Shown: piece after piece, positions 11,873 to 22,469 of the stretch
How the letters are laid out: each line of letters opens with the position of its first letter
Numbering within the stretch: the first letter of the stretch is position 1
Source: Cryptomeria japonica
Taxonomy: Eukaryota; Streptophyta; Pinopsida; Cupressales; Cupressaceae
DNA length: 64,000 nt
Assembly (NCBI RefSeq): GCF_030272615.1
Contig: NC_081406.1
Coordinates: forward strand, 485,119,900-485,183,899
Reading direction: 5' to 3'
Notes under the pieces: model-generated
Seen by the model: only the letters and a program-made list of their open reading frames with translations
The model's database searches: none
What the model was told of the DNA's origin: nothing
Translations under genes and position numbers: made by a program

Positions 11873-13094
11873 TGTTGGCAATATGCTGCATTTGGTTAAG
11901 TGTTGTCATTGATTTCAACACTGTATCCCAGTTGGATATGGTTCTGCTATCCCAGTTGGACCTATCCTAGTTAGACTTGGTGTTTGTCTTGGTTTTGGCT
12001 ATGATTTTGATATGGTATGATCATATCCTTGGATGTGGTTTGGGATGGTTATTTAGGATGTTATATGCTTGTCATATTCTATTGATTCATGATTTTGTAC
12101 TTTGGAAGGTATTGCTTATGTTCCTGGTTGATATTTCTTGATACCGATTAGCTTTACCGGTTGGCAATACTTGATGATTTGGTTAAGTGATTTTGGTCCA
12201 GCTTATGGAAATGGTTTCTAACGTGATCAAGCTATTCTTAATCATGTTCTAATTGTTTAGTGGCTTCACATTGGTTGGTGTACTAACTTGCTGGTCCTAT
12301 TTGGATCTGGTTATATATTCTATTTTATTGCACTAAGGGTTTCTACCGGTTGGTGAAACGTGTAGGAGATTGGTCTTTGCATGATTTTCGATGGATGTAA
12401 ATGTTTGGGATTTTGAATTAGGTCCATTCTATGTAATGTAAATCATAATATTGGTCTGGTGATATCATGTGATGTATTTTTTTTAATTATGGGTTAACGG
12501 GTTTAGAGTTTAGCTAGCCTTATCATTAAGGTTGATGAATTGTATTTATAGGTGACTTATCCATGTAATCTTAGTTTCGATGGTTATGTTTGCATTATCA
12601 GAGAAAGGTTTATGTGTGAACAATGATATATCATTCAACATAAGGTTGTGAAGGATTTGGTGTTGTAGGGCAGACATCTGTGCTTAACCGAAATTGTATC
12701 AAGCATTAGGAGATGCTACTTCCATAATTCATTCTTTCTGGGTTGTAGTTTGATGTGTTTGTAAGTCAGTGAGACTTCCTTTTGTGATGAGGAGTGTTCT
12801 CTAGGCGGTTGGCTTGATTGCAAGTGCAATCCCCATTTTAATTATTTCACATACTACTACAGAAGTATTATCTATTTGTGGGTAGGGTTTCCCACCGTGG
12901 TTTTTCCCTTTATCGGGTTTTCCACGTCAAAATATTGGTGTTGTGTGTATTGTGCTTTCATGCTTTATCTTTCATTGTGTTGGTTTCTTTGTGGTCTAGT
13001 ATAAAGTTTATAATCTGCATTAAGTGTTATACTTGTGAGAAATCTGATTCACTCCCCCCTCAGAGTTTTCTCCCAATATCATAACTGTTTAACA
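11873..13094 (+). repeat. 3' LTR of element B
   Basis: Starts TGTTGGCAATATG after the polypurine tract and ends with the C-rich stretch (ACTCCCCCCTCAG, about 13051) and CTGTTTAACA. It contains the conserved block CCCACCGTGGTTTTTCCC at about 12891-12908. The sequence right after 13094 matches the inside of element A's LTR, so B is inserted a few bases into A's 5' LTR. Its own 5' LTR is outside the window. Confidence 0.75.
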
Positions 13095-13274
13095 ATTTAT
13101 GCCTTGTTGTCATTGATGTCAACCTATCTTGTGTTGTCATTGATGTCAACCTATCTTGTATTGATATTGAAGTAAGAATAGTATCTAGTAGATGTTTCAA
13201 TATGTAGAAAAGACTAATTATGTACTATGTTGTGTTCTGATATGTAGGAAAGAGTATTCATGTGTTCATGTATT
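13095..13274 (+). mobile_element. 5' LTR of element A, first fragment
   Basis: Aligns with the start of A's 3' LTR (40219-40417) at roughly 80% by eye. Shared: two direct copies of a TTGTCATTGATGTCAACCTA unit followed by TTGATATTGAAGTAA, and GTATTACCACT at the end. Interrupted by the LINE at 13275-13289. Confidence 0.8.
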
Positions 13275-13289
13275 ACCACTTATATTGTT
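13275..13289. repeat. Target-site duplication of the LINE, left copy
   Basis: ACCACTTATATTGTT, identical to 15851-15865. A 15-bp duplication is typical of target-primed reverse transcription by LINEs, not of LTR-element integrases. Confidence 0.9.
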
Positions 13290-13765
13290 TTGATTAAGTA
13301 AAAACAGGTTTTTGAAAGGAACCCAAACCTTTTACATAGCAAGAGAGTCAAAGAACTAGAAAAGATCGTGCCTGATCACATTAGAAACAAAAATTGATCC
13401 CATTTGAAAAAAAAGGGATCTTAATACACATAACATGAAGAACCAGAAAAAGACAGTGAAAGGAAAGCAAAAAGACAACACTAAGACAGAGACCGAGACA
13501 AAGACCGAAACAGAGACAACTAGATATTTTTCATGATATCTTCAACATGGACCACCATTTTTTTCACGTTGTCTGCAGAGGTCTTTAATTCATCTAGCTC
13601 ATGACCTTTGATGTCGCCCTTATTCCTGGTATTTGCTCTGGTCCTCTTCTCGTGACCTTTTTTGTCCAGCTGATCCTTGTCACCTTATTTCTATTTGATG
13701 TTGTCAAATTTGTTAATCAAAATGTTCATCTTGTCCACCGAGGCTTTGAGAATCTGGAAGTTCTA

Positions 13766-15148
13766 TTAAACTATCTTCTTTACAGTGAGTTCCATCCTAT
13801 CAATTCTGCTACCCAGATTGTTCATAGCAATTTCCATCCCTTTCACCTCCTTATTCTTTGCCATCTCCTTAACCTTATTTTTAGTAGCAATAATTTTACT
13901 TACCATGCTTTCAATGGTTTCAACATTATTAATAGCTACCGCCAACTCTTTAACATTTTCAGTCAAGGGTTTATCGCCTATCATTTCTCTTTTAACAACA
14001 TTCATATCTTTCTTCAGGCTACCAATGTCTTTCACCATTGTGTTGATGGTGTCACAGAAACCCTTAATACTCTCATTTTCTCCAACACAATCCCTAGATT
14101 TACCCCTTTTTTCCTCTTGGTCCTCTTTATGCAGACCTTGAGTGTTCAAATCCTCATTGTTGCCCATAACCGACATCTCTTCCCCCTCCTTATCCTTCCC
14201 ATCATCATTTTTATTTTCCTCTGCCTCTTCATCAGAATTAATCAAAAATTGATTGATATCTTTGTTCCCTTGCTTGCTGATGTTCTTCTTCCCCAAGGTT
14301 TTCTTGTTGGTGCCTTTCCCTTTCTTATTTTTGATGAATTTACCTTCGAAGGACTCAACCTTAGACTCTGAAATATCTGAATCCACCACAATCCTTTTCC
14401 TCTTCACCTTGTTCCTCCCCTTTTTACTTGGCTCCTCCGAATCGCCTTCAGTCTCCGAGTCGAAGTTAAAACCACTAACCTCACTCTCTGTGTCCTCATC
14501 TCTTGCATTTTTACCTTTAATAGGTTTTTCAATGCATTTAGCTTTCAACACTTTATAAACAAGAGCCATAAGACCTTGGTGAAGAGCATGATCGGCCTTG
14601 GGATCTTTCTATATCTCTTTGATAGTATGGTCCATGGAACATGCAAGAAATGGTAAACTCAGCTTTTCCCCATGGTAAATATTATTGAGCAAAACAAAGT
14701 GGTGTCTGTAAGCTCTCGTGAACCTGCCATCCAAAGTTATATAGGTAATTGTAGCAAATAAAACGAACCTCCAAGGCCTGCATATACGTTTTGGGGAGTG
14801 ATAGGAGTTGTTGACCTTCACCATTTTCTTCTTCTCACCTTCCATGATAGGAAATTTGTCCACTGCCTTATCAGAGATGCTACGATCTCTATAAATTTTC
14901 ATACCCTTTGTCATCATCCCCGTGGCTTCAGCAATAATCTCCTCATCCACAGTCATCATCTGGGTCCCCACCAAAATTTTGCCATTCTTCCAATTCTGGA
15001 TAAAGTGTTTAGTGACTGTAGGATCTCTCCCTCTAAGCCTCTCCATAAACACACTTAGACCCCCCTCTTGTAGAATTTCCCAAACCTCCCTATTCTTCCT
15101 CCATTCCAGGAAAGAGGTAGGTTCGAACCTTTTTTTATTCCCTCCCAT
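13766..15148 (-). pseudogene. Extra ORF of the LINE, unknown family
   Basis: A single frame of about 460 codons from MGGNKKRFEPTSFLEW at 15148 to a stop at 13766, interrupted only by one TAG at 14609. The first 180 residues look like a folded helical domain (FIQNWKNGKILVGTQMMTV; ICRPWRFVLFATITYITLDG; FVLLNNIYHGEKLSLPFLA), resembling in layout the domain called plant transposon protein. Next comes an acidic and Lys-rich region with basic clusters (NKVKRKRIVVDSD), then a C-terminal coiled coil (about 14070-13770). The coiled coil seems to continue beyond the stop to about 13530 with two further stops. A plus-strand ORF at 13601-14371 is its antisense shadow. It lacks the zinc knuckle of LINE ORF1. 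Function unknown. Confidence 0.7.
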
Positions 15149-15322
15149 TTTACCCTCGCAATCCCTTAATTTCCTTCTCTCGGCTTTGAGTCTTCTTCTC
15201 TAGTTTTTGTAGTTGCTCTGAAAAATAGCCCTGAATCCATGCCAAGCAATTATGAAAAGACACTTAAATAAATGCACATCACCGCCATTGTAAACTTGCT
15301 TCGCAATGAGTGGAAGAGGCAT

Positions 15323-15850
15323 TTAGAAATTATGGTTGATAGTGCCATGTTGCCTCATCTGGGTATGGTCTAGATCGAGAAAGGATTTTGCTTCACATGG
15401 AAGTTCTCTCTCACCATTAATAATTATGATTTCCTCCTTTTGATAGGCCAGGTTGGTGGCCCAGTCAGCACACAAGTTTGCTTCCTTGTACACGTGTGTA
15501 AAAACACACATTTCAAATGTCTCACTTATTTTCTTAGCTGCTTTAATAGCATTATTTATTGTCCATGATGGTGGGAACTTCTTGTTCAAATAGTTGATTA
15601 TATTCAATGAGTCTCCTTCACACCAGACTCTGGTGTAGTTAGCTTCCTTTGCTAGGACCATCCTGTGATAAGGTGCCATAGCCTCAGCAACATGATTTGT
15701 TTGATTTCCTATAGGTATGCATTTAATAATTTTGCATTTTCCCCATTTGTCCCTTAGGACCACACCACATCCCGCAATACCAGGATTACCCTTTGAGGCT
15801 CCATCAAAGTTGATTTTCATCCAACCATTGGGAGAACATTCCCATATCAC
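15323..15850 (-). pseudogene. LINE RNase H domain (C-terminal end of ORF2)
   Basis: RNase H (RVT_3-like), which removes RNA from RNA-DNA hybrids during LINE replication. Visible motifs: KINFDGASKGNPGIAGCG with the first catalytic Asp; the Glu in NHVAEAM; the second Asp in WCEGDSLNIINYLN; and the C-terminal KEANLCADWATNLA with the final Asp. The frame is open to its stop, but endonuclease and reverse transcriptase are missing because the insertion is 5'-truncated. The frame extends about 15 codons into flanking LTR sequence, which is accidental. The RNH fold itself looks intact. Confidence 0.85.
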
Positions 15851-15865
15851 ACCACTTATATTGTT
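15851..15865. repeat. Target-site duplication of the LINE, right copy
   Basis: ACCACTTATATTGTT, identical to 13275-13289. Confidence 0.9.
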
Positions 15866-16941
15866 AATATAAGTATGGTATACTAAAAGTGTCAATATGC
15901 AAGAAAGAGTATTTATGTTCTATGACGTTGTTGAATTATCTTGTGGAAATGTTAGCATATTTTTTAAAGGATGGTACAATGAAAGTTTTAATATGCAGGA
16001 AACAATATTTAATGTCTCAATGGAAGGATGTCTTGCATTCCTTTGGTATGTGAAGACTATGTGCTATGAAGGTTGTTTGTCAGGATAGGTCCAAAAAAGG
16101 TTTGATGTCTTTCGAATAGGTGAATTCAAGTGTCATAGTTAGGAGGATATGTTCATTTGGTTTTTTTAGTGTTTGAGTTCAATTTTTTAGATGATGATAT
16201 GATTTGCAAGTTAAGTTATGTTTCTCTATGCTCTATGTTGTCAACTAGTCTAGTTTTTAGTTGATTGTCATATTGTATCCTACTTGTATCATATTCATTT
16301 TGTTTGGGTTTTCTTTAGAGGATGAGTATGCTTAATTTTTTGGGTCTCCCCTTGGTGTGTGTAGATTCGCATAATGAAATTTTTATTGGAGATTTGTTTT
16401 TGGTTGACTAGCTAACACACTTTAATGCTTATCTACATGTTTCATTTGATGTTGACCATGGAGAATATTTTAGCATGTGTGGTTCATTGCAATTATTTAG
16501 AAAGGATATCTTGTGATGTATTTTGGTCTCCTCTATCTCCTATAGTGAAACCCAATGGTTGTTATTAGTTTGAGTGGACTAATTTATGTGTGTCTATTCT
16601 ATCTATGGCCGACCTAGTTAAGGGTTTTGATGATTATCTTGTATATAAAGGAGTGCAAATGTATGAGTAAAGGTGTAGAATGTGTGTGAGTTCACGTGAA
16701 GTGTGTGTGGGTGATTTGCAAGTAGATTCAATGTTTGATATGTGTGAAAGATTATTGTGAAGTGCTTCAATAATGATATCTTTTGTATAGCAATATAGAG
16801 AGATTGTGTTTGAAGACAGGTGAGCACACCATGATATTGATCACTTGACAAATTGGTTGAATGATAATTCCATGATTAGAAGATCTTATTCAACTTAATT
16901 CAATTATTCCTCTCTCCTCTAGGAGATAATGAGTCTCTTGG
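15866..16941 (+). mobile_element. 5' LTR of element A, second fragment
   Basis: Continuation of A's 5' LTR between the LINE and chromovirus F. It is AT-rich and non-coding; I see no other gene. It contains several TCAATATGCA(A/G)GAA-like repeats (15892, 15991). Ends in cttgg (16937-16941), the target duplication of F. Confidence 0.7.
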
Positions 16942-19713
16942 TGTAAAGATGTAAATTATTCTATATCCAAACAAGACATAATATACTCTTTATTCATAAA
17001 TAAACTCATCAATCAGATAATAAGTCTATTTCATTCAAAAATTTAACCCAAGCTTGTTAAATCAAAATAACAATAATAGAATTCAATAGAAGATAAGGAA
17101 ATTTTTATAAACAATGAAATATATAAATATCTCATTACATATATTTATACCATGCTTAGGCTTTTTATTGCCATAAGTATAATCAAAACATAAAAGAAAG
17201 AGAGAGCGTCCGTTCATCTCCAATCTGAGTCGCTTCAATTCAGTCCTTCGAATGAAGACGAGAACAAGAATTAGGCACTTTTTCCTCCCAACCTTGAAGC
17301 TTACGCTTCCCCGAAATTCTTGGTCAATCAAGAATACCCGACCCTGCACGAATTGGTTAGCAAAGAATTCGAAAGACAAAGATGGAATCTGGTGCATGCC
17401 TAGATGATACATGCATTTTCATTTTTCTAATCCTATTAAGAAACAAGCAAGATCAATCAAGGATATGGTAGAGAGCATAAATAAAAGAACTTCATCTATT
17501 TCAATGGTTTATTCAATTGGATTACTCAGCTGAGTATAATGCCATGCATAGAAAAAATAGATAGTTTGGAAAAGAAAACTATTCTCTCTAGGATTCCATA
17601 TTCGGCACCCATCCCAGAAGGTAACTTTCCCCATACACAAGCCTATCTAGCCGGGTTCATATAAATCAAGAATACAATTTCATAAAGAAAACAATATTTT
17701 TGTCTAATAGAATTAACAACATTCCTATTAATTTTGTTCATAAATAAAACATTCTTTCATGGAAGTACATTCACACATATTTGAAAACAATCTTTCATTG
17801 ATTAACTATCATGCAAATTTGATAAGCAAACATAATTTCATTTCTAAAGAAAAAAGTAAATCAACTAAATTTAAAATGAAAGCAGGTGTAGCGCAAGTAT
17901 GAATATTTTCATATAAATGAATTATATTGAGTACACATTCTTTAAAAGATTATTATTGTAACCCATAAGCACTAAATACCATTCTTTAACAGTTAACATG
18001 CATGTTCATAGTTTTTTTCATCCCATGTACCTCATAATGTATTCCCCTATTTGACTATTCAAAAGAATATTAAAGCAAATTTAATCTAATCATGGAATCT
18101 CTTAATCAAATCCCTTTCTACTAACCATTGCACTATTTTACGACTTTCTCACTATCCTTTCTAAATGCATATTGACCAAAAATAGAAGTAGATCCTATCT
18201 CCTTATGCTTTGTTACTCGCTTGAGGTGAAGGTCTCACTTTCCTCCTCAAATCTGCCTACTCTTTTGGATGATGGTTGACAATACTCTGTCGATTCTTCT
18301 ACTATTCCTCTCTTCTATTTCCTCTCTATTCTTCTTTCTATCTCTTTTCTAAAATTTCCTCTCTAATCTTTATTGTCGATCTTCTATCATTCTTCCTTTC
18401 TGATCTTCTTTCTATCTTCCTCTTTGTATTCTCTTGAGCCTTTGCTACTACTTATACTATTTTCCCTCTACATTAGCTGCTACATCTTTGGCTTAGACCG
18501 AGCCATGACTTTGACACCTTAGCTAAACACTAAAGGCTCCCTTAGTTTAGAACTCTACTTGTTGCATATTTATCAATTAAACTAGCTTCTAGGGTTGACA
18601 GGTCTCTAACAGCTATCCTCCACGTCTACTCCTTTCCTAGACTTAGCAAGAGTTTGGTTTAACCAACTAAGCATGATAATCGGTCACCGATCTTCCTACC
18701 TCTCATCTATCTTCCTTGTCAACACGTCTATGGGTTTCTAGACTTTGACTATTGTTCTTTGTAGTCGTGGAGAGCTGAGTCGACCACCTCTCACCATGGA
18801 TCGTGGATAAGTTTGAGTTAACTGCCGACTTCACAACTAACACCATGGGAAGAGGGAGTTAACTACCAAGTCACCTACCGTGGGTCATGGAAGTTAACTA
18901 CAGACGTTGATATGTCGTGGACACTACGTGCTAGGCCGACCTTGACTATCAACTTCTAACAGTCGATAACCAAACAAACCTGCCACCTTTGCTATATGAT
19001 TCATAAAACATGTTTATTAAAAACAATAAAAACACGACTTTGATATATAAGACACACACACACACACACAGATATATATATATTAAAAAGACAATCTAGT
19101 AAATCAATAGGATATATATATAATAAATCAATTTTATATATATGACATTTCACTTTATTGGATTTAATGTAAAAAGGATTAAAAGAAATATGATAATATA
19201 TATACATGCGTATTTATATACCTATCATTTCAAATTGACAAAATTATATTAATCACTTTAAAATACTACATAAATTAAAATAATTATTGAAATTTCATGT
19301 ATACGAATTCCGTATAGTTGTAAGCACGTCAATAATAAATAAAAATTATATTTGCATTATCTTATGCTAGAAACACAAAGTTTTCTACTATGGTGTGTGA
19401 GATTCCTCTAGTCTACCGAAGTTATAAACTAAAACAACACTGCCTGAGTCCGGTTCTCGCCTTCATTTTTGTTCACATGTCCCTGCATTACTTGCACTCA
19501 ATAATTCATCAGTAATGATGATCCCCAATAAAGATAATACTAGCCATCTAATTGCATATTGCATGAGTAAAGTACACAAATCAGTTCTTATCATTTGCAT
19601 ACAAACTGCATTATCATCAAAATAAACATTCATATTCATTCCAATTTCTATTCATAATAAAAAGCCTACATTATTTTCCTAATAACATATTATTGAAATT
19701 ATGGTTCATGACA
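16942..19713 (-). repeat. 3' LTR of chromovirus F
   Basis: 2,772 bp, starting TGTAAAGATG and ending CATGACA on the plus strand. Aligns along its length with 33951-36859 and lacks about 130 bp present there (corresponding to about 36366-36515). It holds a pyrimidine-rich tract (18290-18440), three AGTTAACT palindromes (18812-18900), and an (AC)n/(AT)n microsatellite at 19051-19082 whose AC part is missing from the other LTR. The ORFs here are spurious. Confidence 0.92.
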
Positions 19714-20560
19714 TCCTTCCTCTCGTGGAAGAGACATCGTCTCGATGTCTTATTATCCTTCAATAAGCACATAGCAATTTTATCTCATAAAATGTTAACC
19801 ATACATCAAGTTTCAAATATAAATAATAACAATAGCATACATGCTATCCAAGTTCACATCATAAAAACCAAAATCATTGTTTCCAAGGTATCTCATATGA
19901 TAAGTAACTACTTTTCTTGGAAAGCAAATGAGGAAAATGATGGTCAATCATCTCAACATCCTCTCATGTAGCACTATCCTTGGAATATTGGGCCCACTAG
20001 ACCTTATATTGAGTGAAATATCTGATACGTAGCTTCATGCTATGCTGATCTAGGATTTGGATGGGCTCCACTAGCACCATCCCTGGATCCTGTACCTATA
20101 AAGATCGCCAATCAAGAATATGAGATGCATCAACATGATAAGGTTTCAACAAAGAAACATGAAACACATTATGGATTTGAGCTAGAGCAGGTGGTAAAGC
20201 TAATCTATAAGCAACTTGATTAATAAATTCTAGCACATCAAAGGGTCTCACATATATTGGTTCCAACTTTGATGATTTTCCAAATGAGATAGAGCTCTTA
20301 TGAGGTTTGAATCTTAGGAAGACTTTATCTCCTGCAGAAAATTGTCTGAAAGTCCTATTTTTGTCAGCATAACTCTTTTGTCTGTCAGCTGCCTCCTTCA
20401 ACCTACTCTTGATCAACATCATTTGCTCATCCATTTCCTTAAGTAAATCAGGACCAATGATGATCCTATCTTCCGGTCTATCCCAACTGATAGGTGTGCG
20501 ACACTTTTGCCCATAGAGTACTTCAAAAGGTGCCATCCCTAAAGATGCATGAAAAGAGTT
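19714..20560 (-). pseudogene. Integrase C terminus and chromodomain (chromovirus F)
   Basis: Read on the minus strand from NNSFHASLGMAPFEVLYGQK. This is the integrase tail of chromoviruses (KVFLRFKPHKSS; NVFHVSLLKPYH), followed after a stop at 20096 by a chromodomain-like block: RIRYFTQYKV, then WAQYSKDSAT, a stop where Trp is expected, EDVE and HHFPHLL. Chromodomains of this class guide integration to marked chromatin. At least three in-frame stops inactivate it. The rest of the integrase lies beyond the insertion of G at 28197. Confidence 0.88.
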
Positions 20561-20565
20561 GTTAT

Positions 20566-22186
20566 TGATAACTCAATGATGAACCACTAGTACCAAACTA
20601 GTATTGAGAGTGGGGGGGGGTGAATCAGTACAAACACAACTACAGTCCAAAACTAGTTTGATAGAAAATACTCTAAATGATTGATAAACAAAGATACTAG
20701 TAAAACAGAGTGCAACCGGTAACATCTAGTATAGCTCAATCAGTCATGAACTGGTCACTCAATAAACTTTTCTCTTAGCTCAATACCACATTATCATTAT
20801 ATTCTCATCCATAAACTAGTAAACTTAACCATCAAATCTTCACAACAATGAGTTCAATATGTTTTATAGATAGGCATAAAACATAGAACCTTCATGTGCA
20901 TAACAGATAAAATAGAGTATCACAAGACAAAAGCATTACACATGACACACATATTTTTCACATGGAAACCCAACTGGGAAAAACCACGGTGGGGATGAAT
21001 ACCCACAAGCTGCTTTTTGAACTCTTTAGAAGTCCGCTTTGTTAGGAGCCTTGTCCGGTTAAGGACATTACAATAGGTTCTGGTAGGAACCGATCCTGTT
21101 AAGGATCACCCAGTTAAGGGATACCCGGTTAAGGGTTAAACCTGGTAGGGTCACCTTGTTAGAGGATTTTAAGAACTCAATAGCTGAAAGGATCTCCTAA
21201 GCTTCTCTAGCTTCTTAGAACTCATTAGCCTCGAGTTACCCGGTTAAGGGATTTGAAACAAGCCGGTTAAGACCACCCGATTTAAGGGATTTTGAATCAA
21301 GCCAGTTAAGGCTACCCTGTTAGGGGATTACAACTATTGAAATGGTTAGAGATCAATAGGTATTACAATGATCGGTCAACAACACTCAATGCTAATGTAG
21401 ATCCATTTAGGCTCCTCTTTTCCTTCTACACATTCACTTTGCAGGTATCTCTTCTCTCCTTTGGTCTGGCAAGAATCACGTATCACTTTCCTTGGATACA
21501 CACTCACAACTTTTGCCAACAACCTCAGACAGAAACCCAACATCGACCTTATAGGAAACATATAGGTTGGTAGCAAAAACCCTAAACCCTAAACCTGTTA
21601 GGTTGAGCAATTCAAACGGTTCAATCTTGGCCATTGAATCATACTACATTAAATGCACTAGTCTTGAATCGATCTCAAGACATTCTCCATCATCCATTAT
21701 CCACCATTTTCATGGCGGCTGATAACCCATCACGTGTTATCACCATTTGACAGAATTCACACATTCCTGAGGTAGATAGGAATAGTCATCTTCATGCAAG
21801 ATCCTTCAAGCACACAGAGCTTACATGGCAACACGATCTATCCTCCATCATACTACTAACTCACCACACAAAGATCACCGATTGAAACACACAGACTTGA
21901 GGTACTCCAATCGGAAACCTCGAAGTGGAAGCTGCCAACCAATTGGTAGTCATACAGTGCTTCCATGTGCCGGTTCCCATAACTTCATGCCGGTTCACTT
22001 TGAACAAATATGCCACTTCACTTTGGCATATAAACCGGTTCACACATATGCCGGTTCCTCTCTCTTCACTTATGACATGTGCCGGTTCACACTATGTCTC
22101 ATATTGACATCAATGACAATATACAATATCATTATGTCTTCATGCCAGTTCACATAAGGCTCATGCCAGTTCACATAATGCCAACA
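20566..22186 (-). repeat. 3' LTR of element G
   Basis: 1,621 bp, plus-strand edges TGATAACTCAATG and TAATGCCAACA. Contains the conserved block (about 20961-21009), many CCGGTTAAGG-type repeats (21055-21330), a telo-box run (21577-21595) and GCCGGTTCAC-type repeats (21968-22180). Confidence 0.93.
21577..21595. promoter_or_regulatory. Telo-box run in G's 3' LTR
   Basis: AAACCCTAAACCCTAAACC, two and a half plant telomere units. Telo-boxes (AAACCCTAA) are known plant promoter elements. The same run occurs in the 5' LTR at 27582-27600. Confidence 0.55.
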
Positions 22187-22200
22187 ATCTCCCCCTTTGG
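22187..22200 (-). other. Polypurine tract of element G
   Basis: Element strand CCAAAGGGGGAGAT, abutting the LTR; a related tract lies near 22291. Confidence 0.85.
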
Positions 22201-22469
22201 CATTGATGGCAATATACAAAAGATATCTTCTCTGCTTCACATCTTCTCCCCATTTGCTGTAGATATCTTTTCACTTCGCTCTCACTCCTTCTCCCCCTTT
22301 GACAACAATGCGAAAGTGGAGGTACAATCATCACTGTTTCATCATGTTGCTCCCCTTGAGGAGTAGCATCCATAAACACACCAATCAACAATAGATTTGT
22401 CTTTTCAGTACCTGACTAATGTGGAACAATCACTTTTAGTTCACCTCTTGAAGGGGCAATACCCCTAAT

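Larger units (their letters stand above)
13290..15850 (-). mobile_element. Element E: 5'-truncated LINE with an extra ORF
   Basis: Flanked by a perfect 15-bp duplication. The 5' end (15850) cuts into the end of LINE ORF2, leaving only the RNase H domain. A second, long ORF follows towards the 3' end, then a roughly 300-bp 3' untranslated region ending near TTTTTACTTAATCAAAA. There is no long poly(A) tail. It lies in A's 5' LTR. Confidence 0.88.

Noticed and set aside
13601-14371. 256-codon plus-strand ORF rich in Phe/Leu/Ile, like a membrane protein
   Set aside because: It is the antisense shadow of the Lys/Glu-rich LINE ORF on the minus strand; hydrophobic shadows are expected opposite such codons.
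19051-19082. AC/AT microsatellite
   Set aside because: Ordinary slippage repeat; it differs between F's two LTRs and has no sign of function.
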